A stretch of 64,000 nucleotides of DNA, from contig NZ_AWNH01000005.1 in NCBI RefSeq assembly GCF_000482245.1, positions 26,444 to 90,443 of the forward strand, written 5' to 3'. Within the stretch, counting starts at the first letter, position 1. The number at the start of each line of letters is the position of its first letter. The position numbers and the translations under genes were made by a program. Positions 41,823-50,632 of this stretch are shown here, piece after piece. Under the pieces are notes generated by a model. It had not been told where the DNA came from, made no database searches, and saw only the letters and a program-made list of their open reading frames with translations. The stretch comes from Leptolyngbya sp. Heron Island J. Lineage in GTDB: Bacteria; Cyanobacteriota; Cyanobacteriia; Phormidesmidales; Phormidesmidaceae.

Positions 41823-43160
41823 ATGGGTTCTGGAATTCCGTTTGCAAATAATTGGGTATATCTGGAGACAGAGCTTAACTGGTTAGAACGGCTGTTGCTG
41901 GTGGCCGTATCTCAGCAGCGGAAAAATCTTAAGTCGGTAGCTCAGGTGGCTAAAAATCCATCCGATAAGGCGACGAGTGATTGGTGGCTGGGGTTAGTTG
42001 CGGTCAAAAATCGTGCCTATGATGATACCGCGCCTAAATCGGTTGAGCGGCCAGCGTTAGGCTATCAAAAAACCTTGGATAAGCGGATTTTGCTCAGCCG
42101 GGCTAAGCAGATTTCCTTGGGACTGCCGACGATGCAAATGGCGTTAGGACTGAGCTTATTTGAGAAGAAGCTGGTGCTGATGGCTCTGGCTCCCGAGGTG
42201 CAGGTGCGCTACGGACGGCTGTATCACTATTTGCAAACGGGAGCGCACTGTACTGGAGGGGCATTGCCTACGGTTGATCTGGCGTTACGAGTACTGTGTC
42301 GCAATGATGCAGAAAGACGACGGGCTCGTATGCAGCTGTCCGGTGAGAATTCGTTACTGCAGCACCGGATTTTACGCTGTGTTGAGGGGGCATCAACGTT
42401 GCTGGGCAGTCAGTTGCAACTGGCTCCTGAATGGGTGGATTATTTGTTGGCAGAGCATCCAGACCCTGGCTGGCCGCTGCGGTTTATGGCGGCTGATCGA
42501 CTGGCCCAGCCTTGTGTGGAGCGGGTGGCTTGGTCAGAATTGGTGGTGGCGGCTGGACTGAGGCAGCGGCTGCAGGGAATGGCCGAGCAGTCTCGACTGA
42601 GACTGCTGCTGCTGGGTGATGCGGGGGCAGATAAAGATAGGGTTGCGATCGCACTTGCCACCCAGCTCAATCATCCTTTGCATATCCTCGATCTAGCTCA
42701 AATTGCTTCCCCAGACTGGTCTACTTGTCTTACTGAGTTAAACCAAACCAAATATCCAATTGTTCTGATCAAAGCGGCCCATCACTGGCTCGGGCGTCAC
42801 TCGACGGTAGAATCTGCAGTTTTGCAACATTGGCTGACTCACTCACCTGCCCACATTGTTTTTGCAGTACCCTATCGCCACCTGGTGCGCCGTAACTGGC
42901 GGCAGCAGCTTACGCCCATAGATATCCCCAAGCCCGATGCCGAACTCCGTCTCCAGCTTTGGCAGCAGGCATTTCCCGAGGGGGTCAAGGCCATGGGCAA
43001 GGTGCGTTGGCGTTCTTTAGCCCAAGGGTTAGAGCTTTCTAGCCAGCAGATTAGGGCCATTGGTGATGTGACTCAAACTCTAGCGGGCTCTGAGGAAATC
43101 ACCATCGATCATCTGCAACAGGCACTGAATCAACTGGGGCAGGTCTGGAAGCTGCGCTAG
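41823..43160 (+). CDS. AAA+-like protein with degenerate nucleotide-binding motifs
   Basis: A 445-residue protein related in layout to cyanobacterial AAA ATPases with an N-terminal winged-helix/helical domain (ETELNWLERLLLVAVSQQR at the start). In the putative ATPase domain (~residues 255-445) the P-loop reads LLLGDAGADKDRVAIALA, where a working loop is GxxGxGK(T/S), and the Walker B strand reads YPIVLIKAAHHWL without the acidic DE. The arginine finger region and C-terminal lid helices (GLELSSQQIRAIGDVTQTLAG) are kept. It is probably a non-hydrolysing scaffold or regulator. It starts 16 bp after the VOC gene and converges with the kinase gene, 10 bp apart. Confidence 0.7.
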   Translation: MGSGIPFANNWVYLETELNWLERLLLVAVSQQRKNLKSVAQVAKNPSDKATSDWWLGLVAVKNRAYDDTAPKSVERPALGYQKTLDKRILLSRAKQISLGLPTMQMALGLSLFEKKLVLMALAPEVQVRYGRLYHYLQTGAHCTGGALPTVDLALRVLCRNDAERRRARMQLSGENSLLQHRILRCVEGASTLLGSQLQLAPEWVDYLLAEHPDPGWPLRFMAADRLAQPCVERVAWSELVVAAGLRQRLQGMAEQSRLRLLLLGDAGADKDRVAIALATQLNHPLHILDLAQIASPDWSTCLTELNQTKYPIVLIKAAHHWLGRHSTVESAVLQHWLTHSPAHIVFAVPYRHLVRRNWRQQLTPIDIPKPDAELRLQLWQQAFPEGVKAMGKVRWRSLAQGLELSSQQIRAIGDVTQTLAGSEEITIDHLQQALNQLGQVWKLR

Positions 43161-43170
43161 AAAATTCGGA

Positions 43171-44520
43171 TTACTCTTTCTGGGCCTGAATAAAGCTGTC
43201 CAGTCTTTCTTGCAGCCATTCCTTTTCTGCTATGGATAGCGCTGTGCCAAATTGATGACTGTATATGCCTTCTCGCAGTGCCAAGGTTTTCACTGGGTGA
43301 TCATTTCTTAGAAAGATGGTTTCTAAAACAACCCGTTCCAAATCAATTACATTGCCCCGCTGTGTTTGTTGCCAAAAAAACAGCCGTCGTTTGAGCGTAA
43401 ACCGCTCCTTGCTAATGTCTAGCCTGATCTCTTCAAAGCTGGCCCACAGCGTTCTCCAGGCAATGGCTAAGCCAATGGCCCAAAAGGGCACAAAGAAAAC
43501 AACGGCTACCGCCAGTGGAAAAAACGGTAAGACGGTTAGCCCAACAAACCAAGCGATCGCATTCCAAACAACAGCCAGGGTGACATGCCCCCTGGCTGTT
43601 GCTTTTTCTAACCCAGCTGGTGGAATTTTCAGTGATAGATGACGGCGACCGTAGTCCAGTTGAATCTGGCTACCTGCGGGGTGTTGGCTAATGGCTTTGG
43701 TCGTGGCCAGCTCTGGTCGTGTCAGGGCCATGAGGGCAGTGCTGGCCGACTCAAATCGTTCTTCGGCCAAGGGCTCAATCAACCCTTCTAACCAGTTAGT
43801 AAACGCATCAGATGTAGTGATGGCGGCTCGAAAGTCCATCTTGAGCCGTTTTTGTGGCAGGTTGGCTGGATTTTGATGGGTGAGCAGGTTAATTAAGGTG
43901 GCACCTAGGCCATAGAGGTCAGTGGTGGGATAGGCTTGACCGCGAAACTGTTCGGGGGCCATATAGCCAAAGGTGCCGACAACAGTGCTGCCAAAGGCGA
44001 TGGTGTTGCGGTAAACGCTTTGTACTGCGCCAAAGTCCACCAGAAAAATGCGGTCATCATCCCCATAAATAATGTTTTGAGGTTTGATATCCCGGTGGAC
44101 AATAGGCGGATTCAGGCTGTGGAGGTACTGCAGCACCTGCAAAATTTCGGTGGCGATGTATCGAGTTTCGGCTTCCGAGAAGCGTGTCCCTGCTGCGACT
44201 AAGTCCGCCAGCGACCGGCCTCTGGCCAGGGCCTGGACAATGTAAAAGTAGCGATCGCGCTGCGTATCTACCTGAAAATAGTCGATATATTTAGGAATTG
44301 CTGGATGGTCTAGCCCCTCTAGAACCTGTGCCTCTCGCTCAAATAGCTCCAGCTTTTTCCAATCGCTTAGCCCCTTGAGCGACAGTTCCTTCAGCGCCAC
44401 GAGCTGATCATTGGCCCGATCGGTGGCGGCGTAGGTAATACCACTGCCTCCCTGTCCCAAAACCTCTAAAATCCGGTACCGATTCTTGATGATGGAACCT
44501 GGGGGGTGGGCATCGTACAT
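43171..44520 (-). CDS. Serine/threonine protein kinase with C-terminal membrane segments
   Basis: A 449-residue eukaryotic-type kinase. Gly-rich loop GQGGSG at 22-27, catalytic Lys in VALKEL (K44), HRDIKPQN at 142-149 and DFG at 162-164 are all intact. After the kinase domain (~265) comes a region with two hydrophobic segments (~325-360) followed by a PH-like or beta-rich C-terminus (FTLKRRLFFWQQTQ). The kinase domain would face the cytoplasm. It is last in a seven-gene minus-strand run, 16 bp after obgE. Confidence 0.92.
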   Translation of the reverse strand: MYDAHPPGSIIKNRYRILEVLGQGGSGITYAATDRANDQLVALKELSLKGLSDWKKLELFEREAQVLEGLDHPAIPKYIDYFQVDTQRDRYFYIVQALARGRSLADLVAAGTRFSEAETRYIATEILQVLQYLHSLNPPIVHRDIKPQNIIYGDDDRIFLVDFGAVQSVYRNTIAFGSTVVGTFGYMAPEQFRGQAYPTTDLYGLGATLINLLTHQNPANLPQKRLKMDFRAAITTSDAFTNWLEGLIEPLAEERFESASTALMALTRPELATTKAISQHPAGSQIQLDYGRRHLSLKIPPAGLEKATARGHVTLAVVWNAIAWFVGLTVLPFFPLAVAVVFFVPFWAIGLAIAWRTLWASFEEIRLDISKERFTLKRRLFFWQQTQRGNVIDLERVVLETIFLRNDHPVKTLALREGIYSHQFGTALSIAEKEWLQERLDSFIQAQKE

Positions 44521-44536
44521 GGAGGATGATTGGAGA

Positions 44537-45610
44537 TTAGGTCCACTGGGTGGGGGCCATTTCTGGAGGAACTAGATTGGGAAAGGGTTCTGGTTCAATG
44601 ACTATTTCTTGAGGTGTCGTCTCTTCCAATAAATCCCAAATCACCTGCAGCAGTTCTTCTAAACCCTGACGGCTGACAGCAGAGATACCAAAGATGCGAT
44701 CGCATCCGCTTCTGGCCATCAGTTCTTCAGTGACCACTTCCAACTCATCCTCAGGTACCGCATCGACTTTATTGAGGGCCAGTAGCTGTGGCCGGTCTGC
44801 CAGGCCATGGCCATAGGCCGTCAGCTCTTGTTGAATCGTGTGGTAATGTTCAATCGGGTCTAGGGTCGTAATGTCGATGACGTGCAGTAGCACGCGGGTG
44901 CGTTCCACATGGCGCAAAAAGTCGTGACCCAAACCAGCTCCGGTATGTGCCCCTTCAATTAGCCCTGGAATATCGGCAAATACTGTGCCATCACCAGTGG
45001 GTTTACGGACCACGCCCAAGTTAGGCACCAGTGTGGTGAAGGGATAGTCTGCGACCTTGGGTTTAGCCGCCGAGAGGGCTGAAATTAAGGTGGACTTACC
45101 GGCATTGGGCAGGCCAATAATCCCCACTTCCGCCAGTAGTTTTAGCTCCAGACGAATGCGTCGTTCTTCACCGGGTAGACCGGGTAGGCAGGCCTCGGGG
45201 GCTCGGTTCCGATTGCTAAGAAAGTGCTTGTTCCCCAAGCCACCTTTGCCCCCGGCAGCAACACAGAGGGTCTGGCCTTCTGCGACCAGATCTCCCAGCA
45301 GCTCATCCGTGTCGGCATCGTACACCATGGTGCCGCAGGGGACTTCTACGATTAATTCTTTGCCGGTGGCCCCGGTCATATTTTTAGGGCCACCGCGCTC
45401 GCCGTTATCAGCCTTAAAGCGATGGGCGTAGCGAAAATCTAACAGTGTTTGCAGGTTTGTGACCGCCTTGAGGACGACTGAACCACCGTGACCGCCGTTG
45501 CCTCCGGATGGGCCACCGGTTGGGACGTATTTCTCACGGCGAAAGGCGACGAGTCCATCTCCACCATCACCCCCTTGGACGTCAACTTCGGCTTGATCGA
45601 TAAATTGCAT
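44537..45610 (-). CDS. obgE: GTPase ObgE/CgtA
   Basis: An essential GTPase of 50S ribosome assembly and stress control. The N-terminal Gly-rich OBG fold ([20 protein letters not shown]) spans residues 1-158, followed by the G domain with [10 protein letters not shown] (G1), DIPGLIEG (G3) and ALNKVDAV (G4). The protein lacks the C-terminal OCT domain. It lies in the nusB-ftsY-holA run, a typical housekeeping cluster, 16 bp before the kinase gene. Confidence 0.96.
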   Translation of the reverse strand: MQFIDQAEVDVQGGDGGDGLVAFRREKYVPTGGPSGGNGGHGGSVVLKAVTNLQTLLDFRYAHRFKADNGERGGPKNMTGATGKELIVEVPCGTMVYDADTDELLGDLVAEGQTLCVAAGGKGGLGNKHFLSNRNRAPEACLPGLPGEERRIRLELKLLAEVGIIGLPNAGKSTLISALSAAKPKVADYPFTTLVPNLGVVRKPTGDGTVFADIPGLIEGAHTGAGLGHDFLRHVERTRVLLHVIDITTLDPIEHYHTIQQELTAYGHGLADRPQLLALNKVDAVPEDELEVVTEELMARSGCDRIFGISAVSRQGLEELLQVIWDLLEETTPQEIVIEPEPFPNLVPPEMAPTQWT

Positions 45611-45671
45611 AGGGGAAATGGGTAGATGGGTAAACGGTTTGAGGACGGAGGCAGTGGGCGGGTATGGCTTC

Positions 45672-46142
45672 CTACTGCTGTCTAGCTATTTCTAATTGTA
45701 TCTGCTCTGTTAGGGCTTCATCTTCCCGATGGGCGGCAGTAATGGCGTTAAACAGCTGAACGGTCAGACCCGATTCTTCTATCAGGTCTTTGGCGTTATT
45801 GCAGTAGTTAACCAAGAGACGGCGGACTGGCGATCGCACCGTACGCGGCATTTGCGTCAGCGAGTCAGCACTGACACAGCGGAGGTCATGGCGGGTGACA
45901 TCTTCGTTAGCAATGGTGAGCAAGTCACTGATATTACCGTAGGCATCTGTGCGGATTTCTTCAATGGCCAGGATCGCCGCTGCATAGTTGCCAATTTCTT
46001 CTTCGGTAAAGCTTTGGGCGTATCCACTTTGCCAAAGTGTAGACAGGGGCAGTGAGGCACTCGCCAACAGTCCAACAGTGGTGCCAACTATCCAACGGAT
46101 TGGAGGATGGCTGTCATTACTAGAGCGACGAGGAAGCATCAT
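45672..46142 (-). CDS. DUF4168-domain exported protein
   Basis: The 156-residue protein has an N-terminal signal-like region ([18 protein letters not shown]) ending near SGYAQS, then a DUF4168 domain that starts [23 protein letters not shown]4168 proteins are common in cyanobacteria and are thought to be periplasmic or lumenal, function unknown. It lies between holA and obgE with 61-64 bp gaps, so it is probably on the same transcript. Confidence 0.85.
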   Translation of the reverse strand: MMLPRRSSNDSHPPIRWIVGTTVGLLASASLPLSTLWQSGYAQSFTEEEIGNYAAAILAIEEIRTDAYGNISDLLTIANEDVTRHDLRCVSADSLTQMPRTVRSPVRRLLVNYCNNAKDLIEESGLTVQLFNAITAAHREDEALTEQIQLEIARQQ

Positions 46143-46206
46143 GGCAATACCTAGTAAGAGTTGACCAATTCTAGTGAATAAAGCAGGGCGATCGCATCCT
46201 CAGCCC

Positions 46207-47193
46207 TCAGGCTGACTGGAAGCAATGGGCCAATTCGATCACCTTGGTATGTAATGTTACAGTTTCAGGCGCGCCTTGCTTAAGGGAATATTCAAGGGCT
46301 AATAGGAGTTTCAGGGCATTTTGCAACTGTCGAGAGGAAATGTTACGCAGCTCTTTTTGTAAAAAATAAATACGTTTCGGATTGCCAACCTCAGCAGCCT
46401 GGGCAATGATACGGGTGTCGCGCTCGCCTGATTCAGTCATTAGTTTGACCCATAGCCAGGTGCGGAACTGACCTACTAGGGTGGCAACGATCCGAAGAGC
46501 CGGTTCGTTGCGTTCTAGCAGTTCTGTTACTAGGGTGAGGGCGCGGTCGGTGTGTCCCTCTCGCAGTGCTGCTGCCAGCTTGAGGCTACTTTGGGTACTG
46601 GTGGCCACCAGGGTATGCACTGCTTCTGGCGGCAGGGCCTGTTTAGGCTGAGTCCAATAGGTTTTAAGTTTTTCCAGTTCGTTATACAAGCGGCGGGTGT
46701 CAGCGCCAATTACTTCGCCCAGCAGTGCCGCTGCCTGGGGCGTAAGCTGCAGTCCGACATCCTTGGCAACCTGATAAACCTGATGTTCAATCTGCTCAGT
46801 TTTCCAGGGTGGAATCGTCTCAAACTCACGAATATCGGCATATTTTTTGACCAGCTTGGTGGACTTTAAGCGCCCATCTGGTTTATTACTGCTGGTCAAA
46901 AGCAGGATACTGCTAGTGGGAATATTAGGCAGCGTCCGTTCTAATTCGGTGAGTAGATCGGCGGAACAGCGTTGACAAATGGGAGTATCGACTAGCCAGA
47001 CGACGCGCTTGCCCATGCCAAAGGGGGGTGTCATGGCCTGGTTAAGACCCTGGATTAAAGCATTGGACTGCTCCGGTGGAATTTTTTCGTAGTTGAAGCT
47101 GGCCCAGTCAGGATTAAGGTTGCGATCGCACAAGGCCCGCACCGCCTTTTTCATCCGAAACTCATCGGCACCCCAAAAGAAATAAACCGGCAT
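46207..47193 (-). CDS. holA: DNA polymerase III subunit delta
   Basis: The 328-residue clamp-loader subunit delta. It has MPVYFFWGADEFRMKKAV at the start and the HolA-type ATPase-like fold without a P-loop. LGEVIGADTRRLYNELEKL and the C-terminal helices (LQNALKLLLALEYSLKQG) match cyanobacterial members. It opens the beta clamp during replication. The gene begins 2 bp after ftsY ends, which indicates translational coupling. Confidence 0.9.
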   Translation of the reverse strand: MPVYFFWGADEFRMKKAVRALCDRNLNPDWASFNYEKIPPEQSNALIQGLNQAMTPPFGMGKRVVWLVDTPICQRCSADLLTELERTLPNIPTSSILLLTSSNKPDGRLKSTKLVKKYADIREFETIPPWKTEQIEHQVYQVAKDVGLQLTPQAAALLGEVIGADTRRLYNELEKLKTYWTQPKQALPPEAVHTLVATSTQSSLKLAAALREGHTDRALTLVTELLERNEPALRIVATLVGQFRTWLWVKLMTESGERDTRIIAQAAEVGNPKRIYFLQKELRNISSRQLQNALKLLLALEYSLKQGAPETVTLHTKVIELAHCFQSA

Positions 47194-47195
47194 GG

Positions 47196-48743
47196 TTAAC
47201 CGCTTAACAAGGCTTCGACAAATTCATAGCTGGAGAAAGGCCGCAGATCCTCAATCCCTTCACCTGCCCCGATAAATCGAATCGGTAGCCCCAGCTGCTG
47301 CACCACTGCCAGAGCTACGCCCCCCTTGGCCGTGCCATCTAACTTTGTCAGTACCACACCGCTGAGGTTAGCCGCCTCGGAAAATACCTTGGCCTGGCGC
47401 ACCCCATTCTGACCTAGGGTGGCATCCAGCACTAACAGAGCTTCTACGTTGGCATCAGGAGCTTTTTTATCAATAATGCGACGCACCTTTGAAAGTTCGT
47501 CCATCAAGTTTTTCTTGTTTTGCAGACGACCGGCGGTATCTACCAGCAACAATTCCGTATTGCGAGAGTTAGCAGCGGCAATGGCATCAAATACGACGGC
47601 AGCAGGATCTGTATTTTGGCCAGGATTGGAAATTACTTCAACGCCGCTGCGGGCTCCCCAAACTTTGACCTGCTCAACGGCAGCGGCTCTAAAGGTGTCA
47701 GCAGCGGCAATCAAGCAGTTGTATCCGGACTTTTGAGCAATGTGGGTGAGCTTACCGATGGTAGTGGTTTTACCGGCTCCATTCACACCCACCATCAGCC
47801 AAATATTGAGCTGTTCACTTTCGGGGACAAAGAGCAGATTATGGTCTCCATCTAATGGGCTATCTAACATTTTCCGCAGAATATTTTTGAGATAACGGAT
47901 GGCAGCATCCGGCGGCAGGGTTTCCTCCCGCATTCTGCTCTGCAGCGCTTCGATAATCTTGTCAGTGGCTTCTACGCCAACATCGGCCTGGAGCAGTAGC
48001 GCCTCAATTTCATAGATGGCATCTTCGTTGAGTGGCCCTTGACCGACAACAGATTTTAGCTGGTTAACTAGTCCCCGTCGGGTTTTGCCTAAACCCTGAC
48101 GGAGTTGATTGAGCCAGGTAATTTCTTCGAGTGAAATATCATCAGGACGTCGTCCCTGGGAGGCGAGCACCTCCGCTGACCAGAGAAATGCCTCGTCCAA
48201 ATCGACATCGGGCATTACCAGTTCTGGCTCGGGCTCCGATTCGGGCTGGGGCTCGGGCTCCGGTTCAACAATGGCGGTTTCTTTGAGCTTGGCTAGACGT
48301 GCTTCCCGTTCTGCTTCGGCAGCTTTTGCCCAGAAAGGGGCCGCGATCGAGGGGGATGCTTCTGGGGAATCCGTGGCTGCGGGAGCCTCCTCAGTGGTGA
48401 GTACTGGCGTAGAGACCTCCTCGGCTGTAGATACCGATGTCGGCACATCTTCAGCAGCAGGAGTTGCTGTCGGGGCTGCTGGTGGCTCTGGCTCTGACTC
48501 TGGCTCTGGCTCCGGCTCTGGCTCTGGTGCTGACTCCGATTCTGGTGCTGATGCCTCTACCTGCTGCTGCTGAATATTCTGGTAAGCAGCCTTGGCCCAA
48601 GCCAGATAGTCTTCAGCATTAGCCGGTGCGTCATCGGTGGTTGTCTCCGTAGATGTTGCTTCGGGGGTGCTTTCATCGGTTGTTTCGGCCTCTGCTTTAG
48701 AGGACTCGTCATAGCCACGGCGAAACCAGTTAAATGAAGACAT
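47196..48743 (-). CDS. ftsY: Signal recognition particle receptor FtsY
   Basis: The 515-residue receptor that binds SRP at the membrane. An acidic, low-complexity A domain (~20-190) with Pro-Glu repeats precedes the N domain (from ~205) and the NG GTPase, with GVNGAGKTTTIGKL, DTAGRLQNK and TKLDGTAKGG. The nucleotide sequence of the A domain contains a GGCTCT/GGCTCC-rich repeat at 48,481-48,535. Cyanobacterial FtsY is longer than E. coli FtsY because of this domain. It lies between nusB and holA; the SRP RNA is at 26,363. Confidence 0.95.
   Translation of the reverse strand: MSSFNWFRRGYDESSKAEAETTDESTPEATSTETTTDDAPANAEDYLAWAKAAYQNIQQQQVEASAPESESAPEPEPEPEPESEPEPPAAPTATPAAEDVPTSVSTAEEVSTPVLTTEEAPAATDSPEASPSIAAPFWAKAAEAEREARLAKLKETAIVEPEPEPQPESEPEPELVMPDVDLDEAFLWSAEVLASQGRRPDDISLEEITWLNQLRQGLGKTRRGLVNQLKSVVGQGPLNEDAIYEIEALLLQADVGVEATDKIIEALQSRMREETLPPDAAIRYLKNILRKMLDSPLDGDHNLLFVPESEQLNIWLMVGVNGAGKTTTIGKLTHIAQKSGYNCLIAAADTFRAAAVEQVKVWGARSGVEVISNPGQNTDPAAVVFDAIAAANSRNTELLLVDTAGRLQNKKNLMDELSKVRRIIDKKAPDANVEALLVLDATLGQNGVRQAKVFSEAANLSGVVLTKLDGTAKGGVALAVVQQLGLPIRFIGAGEGIEDLRPFSSYEFVEALLSG
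48481..48535. repeat. Hexanucleotide-like repeat inside ftsY
   Basis: Repeated GGCTCT, GACTCT and GGCTCC units encode the Pro-Glu-Ser-Glu track of the FtsY acidic domain. The in-frame period of six bases means that copy-number change would alter the length of the acidic linker without a frameshift. Confidence 0.5.
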
Positions 48744-48806
48744 AGCAAAAGGGAATGGGCAGTGGGCAATAGGTTAAAGTGGGCACCGCCCACCATGGAA
48801 GGAAAA

Positions 48807-49520
48807 TCAAGGTTCGTCTTCAGACGATCCAGGTTCAGTGCTTGCATCAGGCCCTGATTGCGACAGTTTCAAAGGCGCTGATCTAGCCTCCAGTTTCTGG
48901 CTGTCTAGCTGGTCTGTCACTCGGCGCATGACTCCATTAATAAACCGATAGCCCTCTTCATCACTGTATCGCTTTGCAATTTCGATGGCTTCGTCAATGG
49001 CAATGCGCTTATCCACAGCCAGGTACAAAATCTCGGCCAGTGCAATCCTCAGAATGTCGCGGTCGACACGGGCCAATCGCTTCAGATTCCAGCCGACCAT
49101 GGCACTATCTAACCGATGGTCAATTTCCTCGCGATGCTGAATCAGCTGATTGATGATGCGCGTGGCATAGGCCTGAATGTCTTTGCGACTAGCCATTTGC
49201 ACAAATTCTGGCAGCTCTGTTGCCGCACCCAGACGGTTAATGGCGGTTTGAACCTGTTCAATTGCCTCTTTAACTGTTGTTTGGGCACTGCGCAGGTCGC
49301 CAGAGCGGGTTTCGCTATCGAGCAGTTGACGATTACCGCGCACCAGTTCTGCCGATGCGGCTTCTAAGGCTTCTTTTACTTCATTGGTCAGCGTCCGAGT
49401 CGCCTCGGTGAGCAATGTTTCAATAGATATGCCAGCAGGTTGCTTGCTGCGTTTAGGATCGTCCGTGAGCTGACTCATACCAAGGAGTGCAAGCTCACGG
49501 GCAATGCGACGGGATTGCAT
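48807..49520 (-). CDS. nusB: Transcription antitermination factor NusB
   Basis: The 237-residue protein has a normal NusB domain (ELALLGMSQL at the start; LAEILYLAVDKRIAIDEAIEIAKRYSDEEGYRFINGVM near the end). It also has a long central insert (~35-115) with helical repeats, as in other cyanobacteria. NusB helps transcribe rRNA operons. It lies 63 bp before ftsY. The C-terminal ~25 residues are acidic and probably disordered. Confidence 0.93.
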   Translation of the reverse strand: MQSRRIARELALLGMSQLTDDPKRSKQPAGISIETLLTEATRTLTNEVKEALEAASAELVRGNRQLLDSETRSGDLRSAQTTVKEAIEQVQTAINRLGAATELPEFVQMASRKDIQAYATRIINQLIQHREEIDHRLDSAMVGWNLKRLARVDRDILRIALAEILYLAVDKRIAIDEAIEIAKRYSDEEGYRFINGVMRRVTDQLDSQKLEARSAPLKLSQSGPDASTEPGSSEDEP

Positions 49521-49584
49521 GGTAATGGGGAGTGGGGTGATCTAGCTCAGCTATCTTATCAGCCAAGAGCCTTAGGGATAGCAA

Positions 49585-50364
49585 CTATGCCTGTTGATCA
49601 ATGTTGACCAGTTCAACGGTGGTTTCAGGAGGGTTTGGTTTTTTAGGGTCTACCTGTTCAGCAATGGTATGGTCAGCGGCAGAGTTGTCTGAATCTTCGC
49701 TGTCCTCCTCTGGCAGTACAGCGGATTGATTGACTAAAGCCTCAGCTAAGTTAGGGCCAACGATACCGCCTGATAGCAATACTTTGAAGGCCTCTTCAAT
49801 GGAAATGCTGAGGTTGACAACATCGGTTTCTGGCACTACGGCATACCAACCGCTGGTGGGGTTTGGCGTTGTCGGTACAAAGACGCTCAGCATCTTTGAA
49901 TCTGGGTTCATGGAGGTGACTGAGCTGGTGACAAACGCAATTGCCCAAATGCCTCGACGGGGATATTCCACTAAAACGACGCGGCTAAACTGACTTTTAG
50001 TATCCTGCAGGACGGTTTCTAAAAGCTGTTTGAGTGTCTTATAAACTGACCCTGCAAGTGGAATGGACTGTAAAATCCGTTCACCCAGGTCGAGGAGCCA
50101 CCGACCCGCAATATTACGGGCCATCAGACCAATCAGTAAAATTGCCAGCAGGGGTACAGCAAAGCCAATCCCAAGATTGATCAAAGCTACCAGGGCAGGA
50201 TGCAGATCGTTAAAGGGGCTTAACTGCTTGGGAAACTTGGTCAGCCAACGAATCACCCAGCTGGCAACAGTGATGGTTAGCCAAATAGTCGTGGCGAGGG
50301 GAATAACCACCAGAAGACCTGCGATCAGGTCATTTTTCAAACCTTGCTGGAAGTGTTTAAGCAC
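49585..50364 (-). CDS. DUF502 membrane protein
   Basis: A 259-residue protein with two N-terminal helices (LIAGLLVVIPLATTIWLTITV and LVALINLGIGFAVPLLAILLI) and a conserved core GSVYKTLKQLLETV, PRRGIWAIAFVTS, and FVPTTPNPTSGWY. DUF502 is widely conserved in bacteria and plastids (COV-like in plants), with unknown activity. Its C-terminus is acidic. It is first in the run with nusB. Confidence 0.92.
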   Translation of the reverse strand: MLKHFQQGLKNDLIAGLLVVIPLATTIWLTITVASWVIRWLTKFPKQLSPFNDLHPALVALINLGIGFAVPLLAILLIGLMARNIAGRWLLDLGERILQSIPLAGSVYKTLKQLLETVLQDTKSQFSRVVLVEYPRRGIWAIAFVTSSVTSMNPDSKMLSVFVPTTPNPTSGWYAVVPETDVVNLSISIEEAFKVLLSGGIVGPNLAEALVNQSAVLPEEDSEDSDNSAADHTIAEQVDPKKPNPPETTVELVNIDQQA

Positions 50365-50632
50365 GGGCTGACGTCTCAGTTACAGTCGTAGCAACTTGTT
50401 GTAGTTAAATAAACGGACTAGGTAGTGCTGGTTTCAGAGAACTACAGTGTGATGCTGTATGGTTCATCACCATATCTATCCTAATTTATTTATGGCAAAT
50501 GCTGGGATCGGTTGAGGGATCGGTCAAGGAATCGGTTTGCAAGAAAGAAAAAGAAGGGCGGAGATATAGAGGGCGGAGCAGTGCAGAGTTTGGTGTTATG
50601 GGGCAGGGCGTGTGGTGAAAATGGCAGGCTGG

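Noticed and set aside
48109..48573. 154-codon plus-strand ORF antisense to ftsY
   Set aside because: Its Ser/Gly repeats are the reverse complement of the Pro-Glu repeat in FtsY; FtsY itself is certain.
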